A DNA stretch of 64,000 bases from positions 1 through 64,000 of the forward strand of contig JBBRLL010000022.1 of assembly GCA_038231395.1 (NCBI GenBank). The letters are read 5' to 3'. Shown one piece after another: positions 51,760-61,856 of the stretch (its first letter is position 1; each line of letters starts with the position of its first letter). The position numbers and the translations under genes were made by a program. Below the pieces are notes generated by a model. It did not search any database, was not told the DNA's origin, and worked only from the letters and a program-made list of their open reading frames with translations. Origin of the DNA: Stagnihabitans sp038231395 (GTDB lineage: Bacteria; Pseudomonadota; Alphaproteobacteria; Rhodobacterales; Rhodobacteraceae).

Positions 51760-52419
51760 ATGTTTCACGATCCGAAAAGCGAAAGCGGAATCATCCGCAG
51801 CATTGTGGACCGGATGGACGGTTTTCTGTACCGCTGTCGCAATGACACGGCCTATTCCATGATGTTCATGACCGGCAGTGTTCGCTCTTTGACCGGATTT
51901 GAAGCCACCGCTTTCACCGGACCAGAAGCGCGCTCCTATGCGGCCCTGACGCATCCTGACGACCTTGATATCGTCTATGCCGCCGTTGACGTGGCCTTGG
52001 CCAAAAAGGACAACTGGAGCGTGGATTACCGCATCCGGAGGCTGGATGGCAGTGACCTTTGGGTGCGCGAAATCGGTGGCGGGGTGTTTGAAGGGGATCA
52101 GCTTTTGTATCTGGAAGGGGTGGTGTTGAACTCCAACATGACGCGGATGGCAGAACTGCACAAAATCAAGATGCTGGAAGCGATTTCGGAAAAGGCGCGG
52201 CAGTTGCTTGGCAATACGGTGCCGATTGTGGAAATGTTGCGCACCCTGCGCATCCTTGCCATCAACGCCCGGCTGGAGGCGGGCCGTGCAGGCCCATCCG
52301 GGGCCAGTTTCGGTTTTGTGGCCCTCGAAGTCTCTCGTTTGGCGGAAGAAACCTCAATTCTGGCGGAACGCATCGCCTCGGTCACCGGCCACTTGCAGGA
52401 CTTGTTGAAAGTCGGCTGA
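51760..52419 (+). CDS. Soluble PAS-domain protein with an MCP-like signalling tip
   Basis: The 219-residue protein has a PAS fold at about 15-135: DRMDGFLYRCRNDTAYSMMF, LTGFEATAFTG, LTHPDDLDIVY and the PAC strand DYRIRRLDGSDLWVREIGGG. From about 150 a helical hairpin reads ILAINARLEAGRAGPSGASF then GFVALEVSRLAEETS, which matches the highly conserved tip of methyl-accepting chemotaxis receptors. There is no membrane segment and no kinase domain. The tip could let it join CheA/CheW arrays or act as a partner. Start at 51760. Confidence 0.75.
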   Translation: MFHDPKSESGIIRSIVDRMDGFLYRCRNDTAYSMMFMTGSVRSLTGFEATAFTGPEARSYAALTHPDDLDIVYAAVDVALAKKDNWSVDYRIRRLDGSDLWVREIGGGVFEGDQLLYLEGVVLNSNMTRMAELHKIKMLEAISEKARQLLGNTVPIVEMLRTLRILAINARLEAGRAGPSGASFGFVALEVSRLAEETSILAERIASVTGHLQDLLKVG

Positions 52420-52495
52420 GGTCCGGCGACGTTTTTGCCTTATCAGACGGAGAAACCGGTTCCCAGCCGCCGCGAATGTGCTTTAGCCTTGGCTG

Positions 52496-52891
52496 ATGCA
52501 ACCGCACATCTTCCATCTGCGCGTCTATTACGAAGATACCGACCTGGCCGGGATCGTCTACTACGCGAACTACCTGAAGTTCATCGAACGCGCCCGCACC
52601 GAGTGGGTTCGGGCGCTTGGGCTGGATCAGACGCGGTTGCGCGCCGAGCAGGGGCTTGTCTTTGCGGTCAGGCGTGTGGAGGCGGACTACCTGCGCCCTG
52701 CCCGTTTCGACGATGACCTGACCGTGCAGACCACGCTGTGCGACCGCAGCGCCGCCCGGCTGATCCTCGACCAAACTGTGCATCGGGCCGACAAAACCCT
52801 GTTCACCGCGCGGGTGACTTTGGTGTGCCTGACCGCCAAAGGTACGGCCACCCGCCTGCCAGCCGCACTTGTGGCGGCACTCGCAGGCTGA
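52496..52891 (+). CDS. ybgC: Tol-Pal system-associated acyl-CoA thioesterase
   Basis: The 131-residue protein is a 4-hydroxybenzoyl-CoA thioesterase-type hotdog protein. It carries RVYYEDTDLAGIVYYANYLKFIERARTEW with the catalytic Asp, and FAVRRVEADYLRPARFDDDL. YbgC hydrolyses acyl-CoAs and sits in phospholipid metabolism at the membrane. It lies just upstream of tolQ in the canonical order, with a 145-base gap and a likely promoter for tolQ between. Confidence 0.93.
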   Translation: MQPHIFHLRVYYEDTDLAGIVYYANYLKFIERARTEWVRALGLDQTRLRAEQGLVFAVRRVEADYLRPARFDDDLTVQTTLCDRSAARLILDQTVHRADKTLFTARVTLVCLTAKGTATRLPAALVAALAG

Positions 52892-52960
52892 CCTGACGCC
52901 CTCAGCCCGATTAAAATTGGTCAGCAAGACGGCAACAATGCGCCGTCTGACGCTGTTGTG

Positions 52961-52990
52961 TTGGCATCCCCCCTTATTTGTATGTAGAAT
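52961..52990 (+). promoter_or_regulatory. Probable sigma-70-like promoter for the tol genes
   Basis: TTGGCA at 52961-52966 and TAGAAT at 52985-52990, 18 bases apart, each match five of six consensus positions. They lie 46 bases before the tolQ start, in the gap after ybgC, so tolQRAB can be expressed independently of the thioesterase gene. Confidence 0.5.
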
Positions 52991-53036
52991 CACCGATAAC
53001 AGGGGCAAAAGACCCCCAGAAAAACGAGCAGGCGTC

Positions 53037-53732
53037 ATGGACCAGACAACACTTGCGGCAACGCAGGGCATGGATTTCTCTTTGCTGGCGCTGTTTGCGC
53101 GCGCGACTTTGACGGTTCAGATCGTCATGATCGTCCTTATGCTGATGTCCTTCTGGTCATGGGGCATCATCGTGCAAAAGCACATCCTGTACCGCGCCGC
53201 CAGCAAAGAAGCCTCGGTTTTTGACCGGGCTTTTTGGTCCGGAGAGCCGCTGGACGAGTTGTTTGAAAAGATCGGCACTGTGCCCGAAGGCGCGTCGGAG
53301 AAGATTTTTTCCGCCGGGATGCTGGAGTGGCGGCGCAGTCACCGACAGGACGGCGGCCTGATTGCCGGTGCGCAGGCACGGATCGACCGGGCGATGGACG
53401 TGGCAATTTCCCGCGAATCCGAACGTCTGAACAAGGGGTTGAGCTTTCTGGCCACCACAGGCTCCACCTCGCCCTTCATCGGGTTGTTCGGCACGATCTG
53501 GGGTATAAAACACGCGTTTGAGCAGATAGCGATCAGCCAGAACACCAACCTTGCTGTCGTGGCTCCAGGCATTGCCGAAGCGTTGCTTGCCACGGGGATC
53601 GGCCTTGTCGCGGCCATTCCGGCGGTGGTGTTTTACAACAAGCTGAACACCGACAGCGAGCATATCCTGGGCGGCTATGAGTCCTTCGCCGACGAATTCG
53701 CCACCATCCTCTCGCGCCAGCTGGACGCCTGA
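53037..53732 (+). CDS. tolQ: Tol-Pal system proton channel subunit TolQ
   Basis: The 231-residue inner-membrane protein is of the ExbB/MotA type. The first helix reads VQIVMIVLMLMSFWSWGIIV, and two more helices lie at STSPFIGLFGTIWGIKHAFE and GIAEALLATGIGLVAAIPAV. The conserved Thr/Pro residues that line the channel are present. ATG 53037 is chosen; a 56-residue extension is not credible. It forms the proton-driven motor with TolR and TolA that keeps the outer membrane attached and helps division. Confidence 0.95.
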   Translation: MDQTTLAATQGMDFSLLALFARATLTVQIVMIVLMLMSFWSWGIIVQKHILYRAASKEASVFDRAFWSGEPLDELFEKIGTVPEGASEKIFSAGMLEWRRSHRQDGGLIAGAQARIDRAMDVAISRESERLNKGLSFLATTGSTSPFIGLFGTIWGIKHAFEQIAISQNTNLAVVAPGIAEALLATGIGLVAAIPAVVFYNKLNTDSEHILGGYESFADEFATILSRQLDA

Positions 53733-53735
53733 GCC

Positions 53736-54206
53736 ATGGGGGCCGGGGTCATGAAATCTGGCGGGTCAGGCGGACGCAGACGCCGCCACCGGGGCCGCGC
53801 CGCCGCGATGAGCGAGATCAATGTCACGCCGTTTGTCGACGTGATGCTGGTCTTGATGATCATCTTCATGGTCGCCGCGCCGCTGTTGACAGTGGGTGTA
53901 CCGGTCAAGCTGCCGGAAACCGCCGCCAGCGCCATGCCGACCGAAAAGGAAGAGCCGCTGACGATCAGCCTTTCCGCCGACGGTTCGATCGCTGTGCAGA
54001 CCACCGTTGTTGCGGATGCCGACCTGATTCCCAAGCTGAAGGCGATTGCGGCAGAGCGCAAGTCCGACAAGGTGTTTGTGCGCGCCGATGCCTCCGTGAC
54101 CTATGAACGGGTTGCACAACTGATGGGTGCGTTGAATGCCGGTGGCTTTAACAACATCGGGTTGGTGACCGATCCGGGTGGGCCCAAATTCGGCGGCGGT
54201 AACTGA
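53736..54206 (+). CDS. tolR: Tol-Pal system motor subunit TolR
   Basis: The 156-residue protein has a basic N-terminus (GRRRRHRGR), MSEINVTPFVDVMLVLMIIF with the essential Asp in the single helix, then a periplasmic domain (KVFVRADASVTYERVAQLMG). This matches TolR/ExbD. It uses the proton flow through TolQ. The start is four bases after the tolQ stop. The Gly-rich C-terminus (GGPKFGGGN) is longer than in gammaproteobacteria. Confidence 0.94.
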   Translation: MGAGVMKSGGSGGRRRRHRGRAAAMSEINVTPFVDVMLVLMIIFMVAAPLLTVGVPVKLPETAASAMPTEKEEPLTISLSADGSIAVQTTVVADADLIPKLKAIAAERKSDKVFVRADASVTYERVAQLMGALNAGGFNNIGLVTDPGGPKFGGGN

Positions 54207-54314
54207 GCCATGATGACGTTTGAAAGAAACATCATCATCGTGTGTCCCTGCGACGGCCTTGTCATTGCGGAAAACCGGACACCGCCTTTTCTCATCCTGC
54301 TTTAGGTCAAGGGC

Positions 54315-55523
54315 ATGAACAGGGGCCTTATCATCTCGGGGTTAGGGCATTTGAGCCTGATCCTTTGGGCCCTGCTCGGAGGGTGGTTCAGTTGGTCTGC
54401 GCCGGTGCCAGAGATCAAGGTGGCCGAAGTGTCGCTGATCTCCACCTCGGAGTTTGAGGCGATGTCGTCAGCGGCCCCGAAGGTGGCGGACACCGCACCT
54501 GCGCCGGCCCCGCAGCCTGCAGCCAACGCGGCCACCCAACCCAAACCCGAAGCGCCGAAGCCCGAAGCGCCGAAGCCAGATGCTGTCGCGCCAACGACGG
54601 TCGCACAGCCAAAACCCGATCCTGCCGGCAAGCCAGACCCAAAGCCAGATCCAAAGCCAAACCCAAAACCGGATCCTACCCCAACGCCTGACACTCCGCC
54701 GCCCGACCCGACGCCGCCCGATCCAAAACCTGCGGCGCCAGCTGACAAGCCGCAGCCAACCGACCCCAAGCCGGTGCCGCGTCCGGCGGACCGCATCGCG
54801 AAGACTCCCGTTCTCACGCCCAAACAGCCGACCGTCGCTGACACCCAGACCCCTGCGGTGACCGATACGCCCAAGCCGGATGCCAAACCTGCGCCGCAGC
54901 AGCCGCCTGCCGCGCCGCAACCTGCGGTGACGGCGGTGACACCGGACGCCAAACCCGCCACCGACACGGCAGCGCAGCTGGCCCCGACCAGCAGCCCGCG
55001 CCCGCCAACCCGGCCCAAAGCCGCTGACAAACCGGCACCAAGTGCGACGCAGGCAACCAGTGCCGCCACCGCGCCCGCCGATGCCACTGCAAGCGCCAAT
55101 GCAACCGCTCAGGCGGCGATTGACGCGGCCCTTGCCTCTGCGACGGCCCCGGCACCCAAGCCCTCGCAATCGGGGACCGGTGGCACCGGAAGTCAGGCAA
55201 TCGGGCCCAAGATGAGTGCCAGTGAGGTTGACAACCTGCACCACGCCATCGAACAAAAGTGGAGCATCGGCACCCTGTCCTCTGAAGCACAGCGGGTGAT
55301 CGTTGTCGTCGCAGTCACCCTGGGTCAGGACCAGAAACCGACGGCGATCAAGCTGTTGTCCTTTACAGGCGGTTCGGATGCGGCAGCGCAAAAGGCGTTT
55401 GAAGCGGTGAAGCGCACGATTTACCGGGCAGCTGCGGCGGGCTTCAATCTGCCGCCCGCGAAATTTGACGACTGGAAAGACCTTGAAATGACGTTTGACC
55501 CCAGTTCAGGGAGCTTTCAGTGA
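54315..55523 (+). CDS. tolA: Tol-Pal energy transducer TolA (Pro/Ala-rich)
   Basis: The 402-residue protein has one N-terminal helix (GLIISGLGHLSLILWALLGG), a long Pro/Ala/Lys-rich periplasmic rod at about 60-280 with many PKPE, PKPD and TPP units, and a C-terminal globular domain starting near VDNLHHAIEQKWSIGTLSS. The TolA/TonB_2-like C-terminal domain reads TLGQDQKPTAIKLLSF and AFEAVKRTIYRAA. It links TolQR to Pal/TolB. Gene order and helix position support the call although the rod is low complexity. The tolB start lies 57 bases on. Confidence 0.9.
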   Translation: MNRGLIISGLGHLSLILWALLGGWFSWSAPVPEIKVAEVSLISTSEFEAMSSAAPKVADTAPAPAPQPAANAATQPKPEAPKPEAPKPDAVAPTTVAQPKPDPAGKPDPKPDPKPNPKPDPTPTPDTPPPDPTPPDPKPAAPADKPQPTDPKPVPRPADRIAKTPVLTPKQPTVADTQTPAVTDTPKPDAKPAPQQPPAAPQPAVTAVTPDAKPATDTAAQLAPTSSPRPPTRPKAADKPAPSATQATSAATAPADATASANATAQAAIDAALASATAPAPKPSQSGTGGTGSQAIGPKMSASEVDNLHHAIEQKWSIGTLSSEAQRVIVVVAVTLGQDQKPTAIKLLSFTGGSDAAAQKAFEAVKRTIYRAAAAGFNLPPAKFDDWKDLEMTFDPSSGSFQ

Positions 55524-55579
55524 GACTTCAGCCCTTTGCCCAACCCGTTTTGCCCGATACTGACCCGAAAGAGGTAAGC

Positions 55580-56917
55580 ATGATCAATCGCTCCCAAATC
55601 GCCCGGCTGATGTGTTTGATGGCTGTTTGCCTTCTTGCCACCATCAGCGCCACTCAAATGGCCGCGGCCAAACTGGTGCTGAAGTTCGATGCGCCGGTGA
55701 TCGAGCCTATGCCCTATGTCGTGCCCGATTTCATTGGTGAGGGTGGTGACGCGGCAAAACTGGCGCATGACATCGCCCGCGTCGTGGCCGATGACCTGAC
55801 CGGCACCGGCCTGTTCCGCGAGATTCCGGCGACCGCCTATATCTCGCAGGTGAGCAGATTTGACGCGCCAATTGCCTACAAGGACTGGCAGGCCATCAAT
55901 GCGCAGGCGCTGGTCACTGGCGCGGTGCAGGTGGCGGGCGACAAGGTTGTGGTAAAGTTCCGGCTGTTTGACGTGGCCTCCGGTCAACCCTTGGGCGATG
56001 GGTTGCAGTTTGGTGGCACGGTGAAAAGCTGGCGGCGGATGGCGCACAAGGTCGCTGACGCGGCCTATAGCCGGATCACGGGCGAAGGTGGGTATTTCGA
56101 CAGCCGCGTGGTCTTTGTCGCGGAATCCGGCCCGAAGGATGCACGGCAAAAGCGGCTGGCGGTGATGGATTATGATGGCGCGAATGTGCAGTATCTGACC
56201 GACAGCAAGTCGATCGTCCTCGCGCCGCGGTTTTCGCCCGCAGGGGACCGCATTCTGTTCACCTCTTACGCCACCGGTTTTCCGCGGATTTACGTGATGA
56301 ACACCGCCAATCTGTCCACCAAGGTGCTGGATGAACAACCCGGCTCGATGACCTTCGCGCCACGCTTTGCGCCGGATGGGCATACCGTGGTGTTCAGTCT
56401 GGAAAAGGACGGCAACTCTGACCTTTACACGCTGAACGTTGACAGCGGCGCGCTGAACCAGTTGACCAATGCGCCCTCGATTGAAACCGCGCCGAGTTTC
56501 AGCCCGGATGGCAGCCAGATCGTGTTTGAAAGCGACCGTTCCGGGGCGCAGCAAATCTACACCATGGCTGCGAGCGGCGGGGAGCCTACCCGGATTTCGG
56601 CCGGCAAGGGCAAATATGGGACGCCGGTGTGGAGCCCGCGTGGCGACCTGATCGCCTTTACCAAGATTGCCGATGGCCGGTTCTACATTGGTGTGATCCG
56701 GCCGGATGGCACGCAGGAACGTCTCTTGACCGCCTCGTTTCTGGATGAAGGCCCGACGTGGGCGCCGAATGGCCGTGTGATCATGTTCACCCGCGAAAGC
56801 GAGGGGGCCGCAGGCTCTGCCGCGCTGTATTCGGTCGATGTCTCTGGCCGCAACCTGCATCAGGTGTCCACGCCCGGATCGGCATCGGACCCGTCATGGT
56901 CACCGCTTTTGCCATGA
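55580..56917 (+). CDS. tolB: Tol-Pal system periplasmic beta-propeller TolB
   Basis: The 445-residue protein has a signal peptide (MCLMAVCLLATISATQMAAA), an N-terminal TolB domain (DLTGTGLFREIP and DWQAINAQALVTGAV) and a six-bladed propeller with repeats such as APRFSPAGDRILFTS, FAPDGHTVVFSLEKDGNSDL and PSFSPDGSQIVFESDRSG. It is the periplasmic partner of Pal and TolA. ATG 55580 is chosen because AGAGGT precedes it; an upstream extension overlaps the tolA end. Confidence 0.96.
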   Translation: MINRSQIARLMCLMAVCLLATISATQMAAAKLVLKFDAPVIEPMPYVVPDFIGEGGDAAKLAHDIARVVADDLTGTGLFREIPATAYISQVSRFDAPIAYKDWQAINAQALVTGAVQVAGDKVVVKFRLFDVASGQPLGDGLQFGGTVKSWRRMAHKVADAAYSRITGEGGYFDSRVVFVAESGPKDARQKRLAVMDYDGANVQYLTDSKSIVLAPRFSPAGDRILFTSYATGFPRIYVMNTANLSTKVLDEQPGSMTFAPRFAPDGHTVVFSLEKDGNSDLYTLNVDSGALNQLTNAPSIETAPSFSPDGSQIVFESDRSGAQQIYTMAASGGEPTRISAGKGKYGTPVWSPRGDLIAFTKIADGRFYIGVIRPDGTQERLLTASFLDEGPTWAPNGRVIMFTRESEGAAGSAALYSVDVSGRNLHQVSTPGSASDPSWSPLLP

Positions 56918-56976
56918 CGTGCGGTTGCCGCTTGTTCACAGGCCGTTGTTGACCAACAGCCGTTCACAGACGCCAG

Positions 56977-57005
56977 TTAACAGGCTGCGGCAAAGCTGTT
57001 ATATT
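56977..57005 (+). promoter_or_regulatory. Probable sigma-70-like promoter for pal
   Basis: TTAACA at 56977-56982 and TATATT at 57000-57005 are 17 bases apart, each matching five of six consensus positions. They lie 46 bases before the pal start. A separate promoter would fit the high abundance of Pal compared with TolB. Confidence 0.55.
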
Positions 57006-57050
57006 CCGGCCATCGAGCCAAAGAACCCGCCATAAAAACAAGGAAAACCC

Positions 57051-57620
57051 ATGTCCATCCGCCTCGCCGTTCCAATCAAGGTTATGCTGATCGTATCCGC
57101 GCTTGCCCTTTCGGCCTGCCGCAACCCGGACCGTTTCGGGTCCGGTACCGGAGGCGATCTGGGGGCCAATGGTGCGAACGGTGCCAACGGCGCAGGCGGC
57201 ACGGGCACCAATGGTGTGACATCCTCAGCCCTTGGCGATCCGAGTAACCCGGCCTCGGTGGCTTATTTCAACCAGACCGTCGGTGACCGCGTGTTGTTTG
57301 TGGTCGATCAGGCGACCTTGACCGATCAGGCCCGCGCCACGCTCAGCGGTCAGGCGCAGTGGCTCAAGAGCCATCCGGAATATGCCGTCATCGTTGAAGG
57401 CCATGCCGACGAGCAGGGAACGCGTGAGTATAACATCGCTCTGGGGGCAAGACGCGCCGATGCCGTCAAGAACTATCTGATCAGCCAAGGGGTTGCGGGT
57501 TCGCATCTGCAAACGGTGTCTTATGGCAAAGAGCGGCCGATTGCGCTTTGCTCGGACGAAAGCTGCTATGCGCAGAACCGCCGCGCTGTGACGGTGCTGT
57601 CGGTCGGCTCGGGGACATAA
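57051..57620 (+). CDS. pal: Peptidoglycan-associated lipoprotein Pal
   Basis: The 189-residue outer-membrane lipoprotein has a lipobox LALSAC with Cys at residue 23. A Gly/Asn-rich linker with NGANGANGA-type units follows, then an OmpA-like domain: FVVDQATLTDQARATL, VIVEGHADEQGTREYNIALG and ARRADAVKNYL, with the diaminopimelate-binding Asp and Arg. It anchors the outer membrane to peptidoglycan and binds TolB. The cpoB gene follows four bases after the stop. Confidence 0.97.
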   Translation: MSIRLAVPIKVMLIVSALALSACRNPDRFGSGTGGDLGANGANGANGAGGTGTNGVTSSALGDPSNPASVAYFNQTVGDRVLFVVDQATLTDQARATLSGQAQWLKSHPEYAVIVEGHADEQGTREYNIALGARRADAVKNYLISQGVAGSHLQTVSYGKERPIALCSDESCYAQNRRAVTVLSVGSGT

Positions 57621-57624
57621 GATC

Positions 57625-58575
57625 ATGATGCGCTGGCTTTTGGCGTTAACTTTGCTTCTGCCGCTTGCCGTCTATGAGGGCGGACCCGCATTTGCGCAGG
57701 ACAAGGCACAGACTCTTGCCGATGTGAAGGCCTCGCTGGCGCAACTGGCCGCACAATTCATCTCCCTGAAGAAAGAGCTTGTCACCACCGGCGCTGCCAA
57801 TACGGGCAGTGCCGGTGGTGACGCCCTGCAACGCATGGATGCGATGGAGGCCGCCCTGGCCAAGCTGACCGCCAAGACCGAACAGGTGGAGCAGAAGGTG
57901 AATGCGGTGGTGTCGGATGGCACCAACCGGATCGGCGACATCGAGTTTCGGCTGTGCGAACTGACCAAAGGCTGCGATCCGGCGAGCCTGCCGGCCACGC
58001 CGGATCTGGGCGGGATGGCGAAGGATGCGGGGGCTGCAACTGGCACAACCAAGCCCGTTGCAAAACCGGCGGATACCACCAAGCCCGCCGATGCGACCAA
58101 GCCTGCGGATGCGACCAAGCCTGCGGATGCGACCAAGCCTGCGGACACGACCAGCCCCGCTCCTGATGCGGGCACCGGCGGGGTTGAACTGGCTGTCAAC
58201 GAAAAAGCAGATTTTGACCGGGCCAAGGGGGTGCTCGATTCCCGTGACTTTCCGCGCGCCGCGGACCTCTTTAAGACCTATGCGCAATCCTACCCGGGTG
58301 GTCCCCTTGTGCCGCAAGCCGACCTGTACCGCGGTGACGCGCTGACCGAAACCGGCGATCTGGCCAATGCGGCGCGGGCTTTTCTGGATGCGTTTTCAGC
58401 CGACCAGAACGGGCCTTTGGCGGGTCAGGCGCTGACCAAACTGGGTCAATCGCTGGGCAAACTGGGGCAGGGACCGGAGGCTTGCGTTACCTTGAAAGAG
58501 GTGGGCAAGCGCTTCCCCGGCTCAACCGACGAGGCGAATGCCAGGGTTGCGATGGCGACACAGGGCTGCACTTGA
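57625..58575 (+). CDS. cpoB: Cell division coordinator CpoB (YbgF-type TPR protein)
   Basis: The 316-residue periplasmic protein has a signal peptide (LLALTLLLPLAVYEGGPAFA). A coiled coil at about 25-105 promotes trimers, then comes a linker with tandem KPADAT hexapeptides. The C-terminal TPR region reads FPRAADLFKTYAQSYPGGPL, LYRGDALTETGDLANAARAF and a third repeat. CpoB couples peptidoglycan synthesis to Tol-driven outer-membrane constriction. Its TGA overlaps the TTG start of tilS. Confidence 0.92.
   Translation: MMRWLLALTLLLPLAVYEGGPAFAQDKAQTLADVKASLAQLAAQFISLKKELVTTGAANTGSAGGDALQRMDAMEAALAKLTAKTEQVEQKVNAVVSDGTNRIGDIEFRLCELTKGCDPASLPATPDLGGMAKDAGAATGTTKPVAKPADTTKPADATKPADATKPADATKPADTTSPAPDAGTGGVELAVNEKADFDRAKGVLDSRDFPRAADLFKTYAQSYPGGPLVPQADLYRGDALTETGDLANAARAFLDAFSADQNGPLAGQALTKLGQSLGKLGQGPEACVTLKEVGKRFPGSTDEANARVAMATQGCT
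58069..58152 (+). repeat. 18-bp tandem repeat in the cpoB linker
   Basis: The unit GCGGATGCGACCAAGCCT occurs exactly at 58105-58122 and 58123-58140, with one- to three-base variants on both sides. It codes for KPADAT units between the coiled coil and the TPR region, where length change is structurally tolerable. Confidence 0.8.
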
Positions 58576-59876
58576 GCGATCTGCCCGCCCGTCTGCTGGA
58601 CGCGTTGAGCGGGGCTGACGGGTCGGGCAAAGCGCAGGGTTTGGGCAAAGCGCAGGGTTTGGGCAAAGCGCAGGGTTTGGGCAAAGCGCAGGGTTTGGGC
58701 AAAGCGCAGGGTTTGGGGCTGGCCGTTTCGGGTGGCGGCGATTCAATGGCGATGTTGCATCTGGCCGCAGCCGCAGGGTTGCGGCCCGCTGTCGTGACTG
58801 TCGATCACGGCTTGCGGGCAGAGTCTGCGGCAGAGGCTGACATGGTGGCGCAGGTGGCAAAGGGGTACGGGCTAAGCCATGACACGCTGGCGTGGCGCGA
58901 CTGGGACCACGCTGGAAACCTGCAAAACGCCGCCCGCCAAGCACGCCGACGGTTGATTGCCGAATGGGCTGCGAAGCGCGGGGTAACCTCGGTGGCTTTG
59001 GGACATACGCAGGACGATCTGGCGGAAACCTTCCTGATGCGATTGGCGCGGGGGGCCGGGGTTGACGGTCTTGCCGCGATGGCATCGGTTTGGGCGGAGG
59101 GCGGTATCTTGTGGCAGCGGCCCCTGCTTGGCATGGCGCGCGGTGACCTGCGGGTGTGGCTGGCCGACAGGGGCCTGGCTTGGGCCGAAGACCCCTCCAA
59201 CCAGAACCAGCGGTTCGAGCGGGTGAAGGCGCGCCGGGCCTTGGCTGTGCTGCGCCCGCTTGGGATTGAAACCGCACGGCTGGCCGAAGTGGCGGCCCAT
59301 CTTGCCGAAGCGCGGGTGGCTTTGGATGCTTTGGCCGATCATTGGGCGGAATTGACCCTTCGCGAACAGGCGGGGTCAGTGGTGATCTCTGCCGATCTGT
59401 GGCGCGCACCGATGGAGACGCAGCGGCGGCTGATCCAGCGCGTGATCCTGTGGATCGCCCCTGCGGCATATGGTCCACGTGGCGGGCAGCTCAGCCAGCT
59501 TTTGGCGCGGCTGTCGGCGGGTCAGTCGGCGACGCTGGCGGGGTGCCGGTTCTTGCCGAATGGCGATACGCTGGCGGTGCGCGAGGCGCGTGCCGCGCAA
59601 GCCCGCAGCACGGCGCAGGTCTGGGATGGCCGGTGGCGCATCATCGGCCAGCGGCCAGAAGGCGCTGAAACCGGCGCTTTGGGGGCCGAAGGGCTGGCGC
59701 AGTTGGCCGATTGGCGCAAACTGGGCCTGCCGCGTCCCGCACTTCTGACCCAACCCGCTTTGTGGCTTGGCGACCGGCTTGTTGCGGCCCCTCTTGCTGG
59801 TTTTCAGGCAGAAGCTTATAGCGCAGTTCCGCTGCTACCGTGGATTGGCCGCAAGATCCCCGCTTTATCGCATTGA
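58572..59876 (+). CDS. tilS: tRNA(Ile) lysidine synthetase with a tandem-repeat insertion
   Basis: The 434-residue enzyme converts cytidine 34 of tRNA(Ile) CAU to lysidine. The PP-loop LAVSGGGDSMAML, VTVDHGLR, LGHTQDDLAETFLMRL and LARGAGVDGLAAM are typical. Start is TTG 58572, overlapping the cpoB stop in TTGA; the longer reading through cpoB is rejected. Between the first helix (LPARLLDALSGADGS) and the PP-loop stand five perfect copies of a hexapeptide, GKAQGL, with no counterpart in the family. The C-terminal half is more divergent and Ala-rich. Confidence 0.93.
   Translation: MSDLPARLLDALSGADGSGKAQGLGKAQGLGKAQGLGKAQGLGKAQGLGLAVSGGGDSMAMLHLAAAAGLRPAVVTVDHGLRAESAAEADMVAQVAKGYGLSHDTLAWRDWDHAGNLQNAARQARRRLIAEWAAKRGVTSVALGHTQDDLAETFLMRLARGAGVDGLAAMASVWAEGGILWQRPLLGMARGDLRVWLADRGLAWAEDPSNQNQRFERVKARRALAVLRPLGIETARLAEVAAHLAEARVALDALADHWAELTLREQAGSVVISADLWRAPMETQRRLIQRVILWIAPAAYGPRGGQLSQLLARLSAGQSATLAGCRFLPNGDTLAVREARAAQARSTAQVWDGRWRIIGQRPEGAETGALGAEGLAQLADWRKLGLPRPALLTQPALWLGDRLVAAPLAGFQAEAYSAVPLLPWIGRKIPALSH
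58625..58714 (+). repeat. Five perfect 18-bp repeats inside tilS
   Basis: GGGCAAAGCGCAGGGTTT is repeated five times without a mismatch (58625, 58643, 58661, 58679, 58697). The unit keeps frame and encodes GKAQGL. It ends within 15 bases of the PP-loop codons. Perfect identity implies recent expansion and probable copy-number variation. Confidence 0.97.
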
Positions 59877-59954
59877 ACCGGCCAAACGAATAGCTATCTA
59901 CTGTGCCAAGGCGGCGTCTCTGCGGCAGAGATTTCGCGTAAGGAGGAGTTTCAG

Positions 59955-61852
<1,898 letters not shown>

Positions 61853-61856
<4 letters not shown>

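Noticed and set aside
54210..54305. 31-codon frame between tolR and tolA beginning with two Met codons
   Set aside because: Weak start context and no recognisable features; too short to separate from chance in this intercistronic gap.
54302..55391. Gly-rich and Arg-rich minus-strand frames opposite tolA
   Set aside because: They are antisense readings of a Pro/Ala-rich rod with low-complexity composition and no initiation signal.
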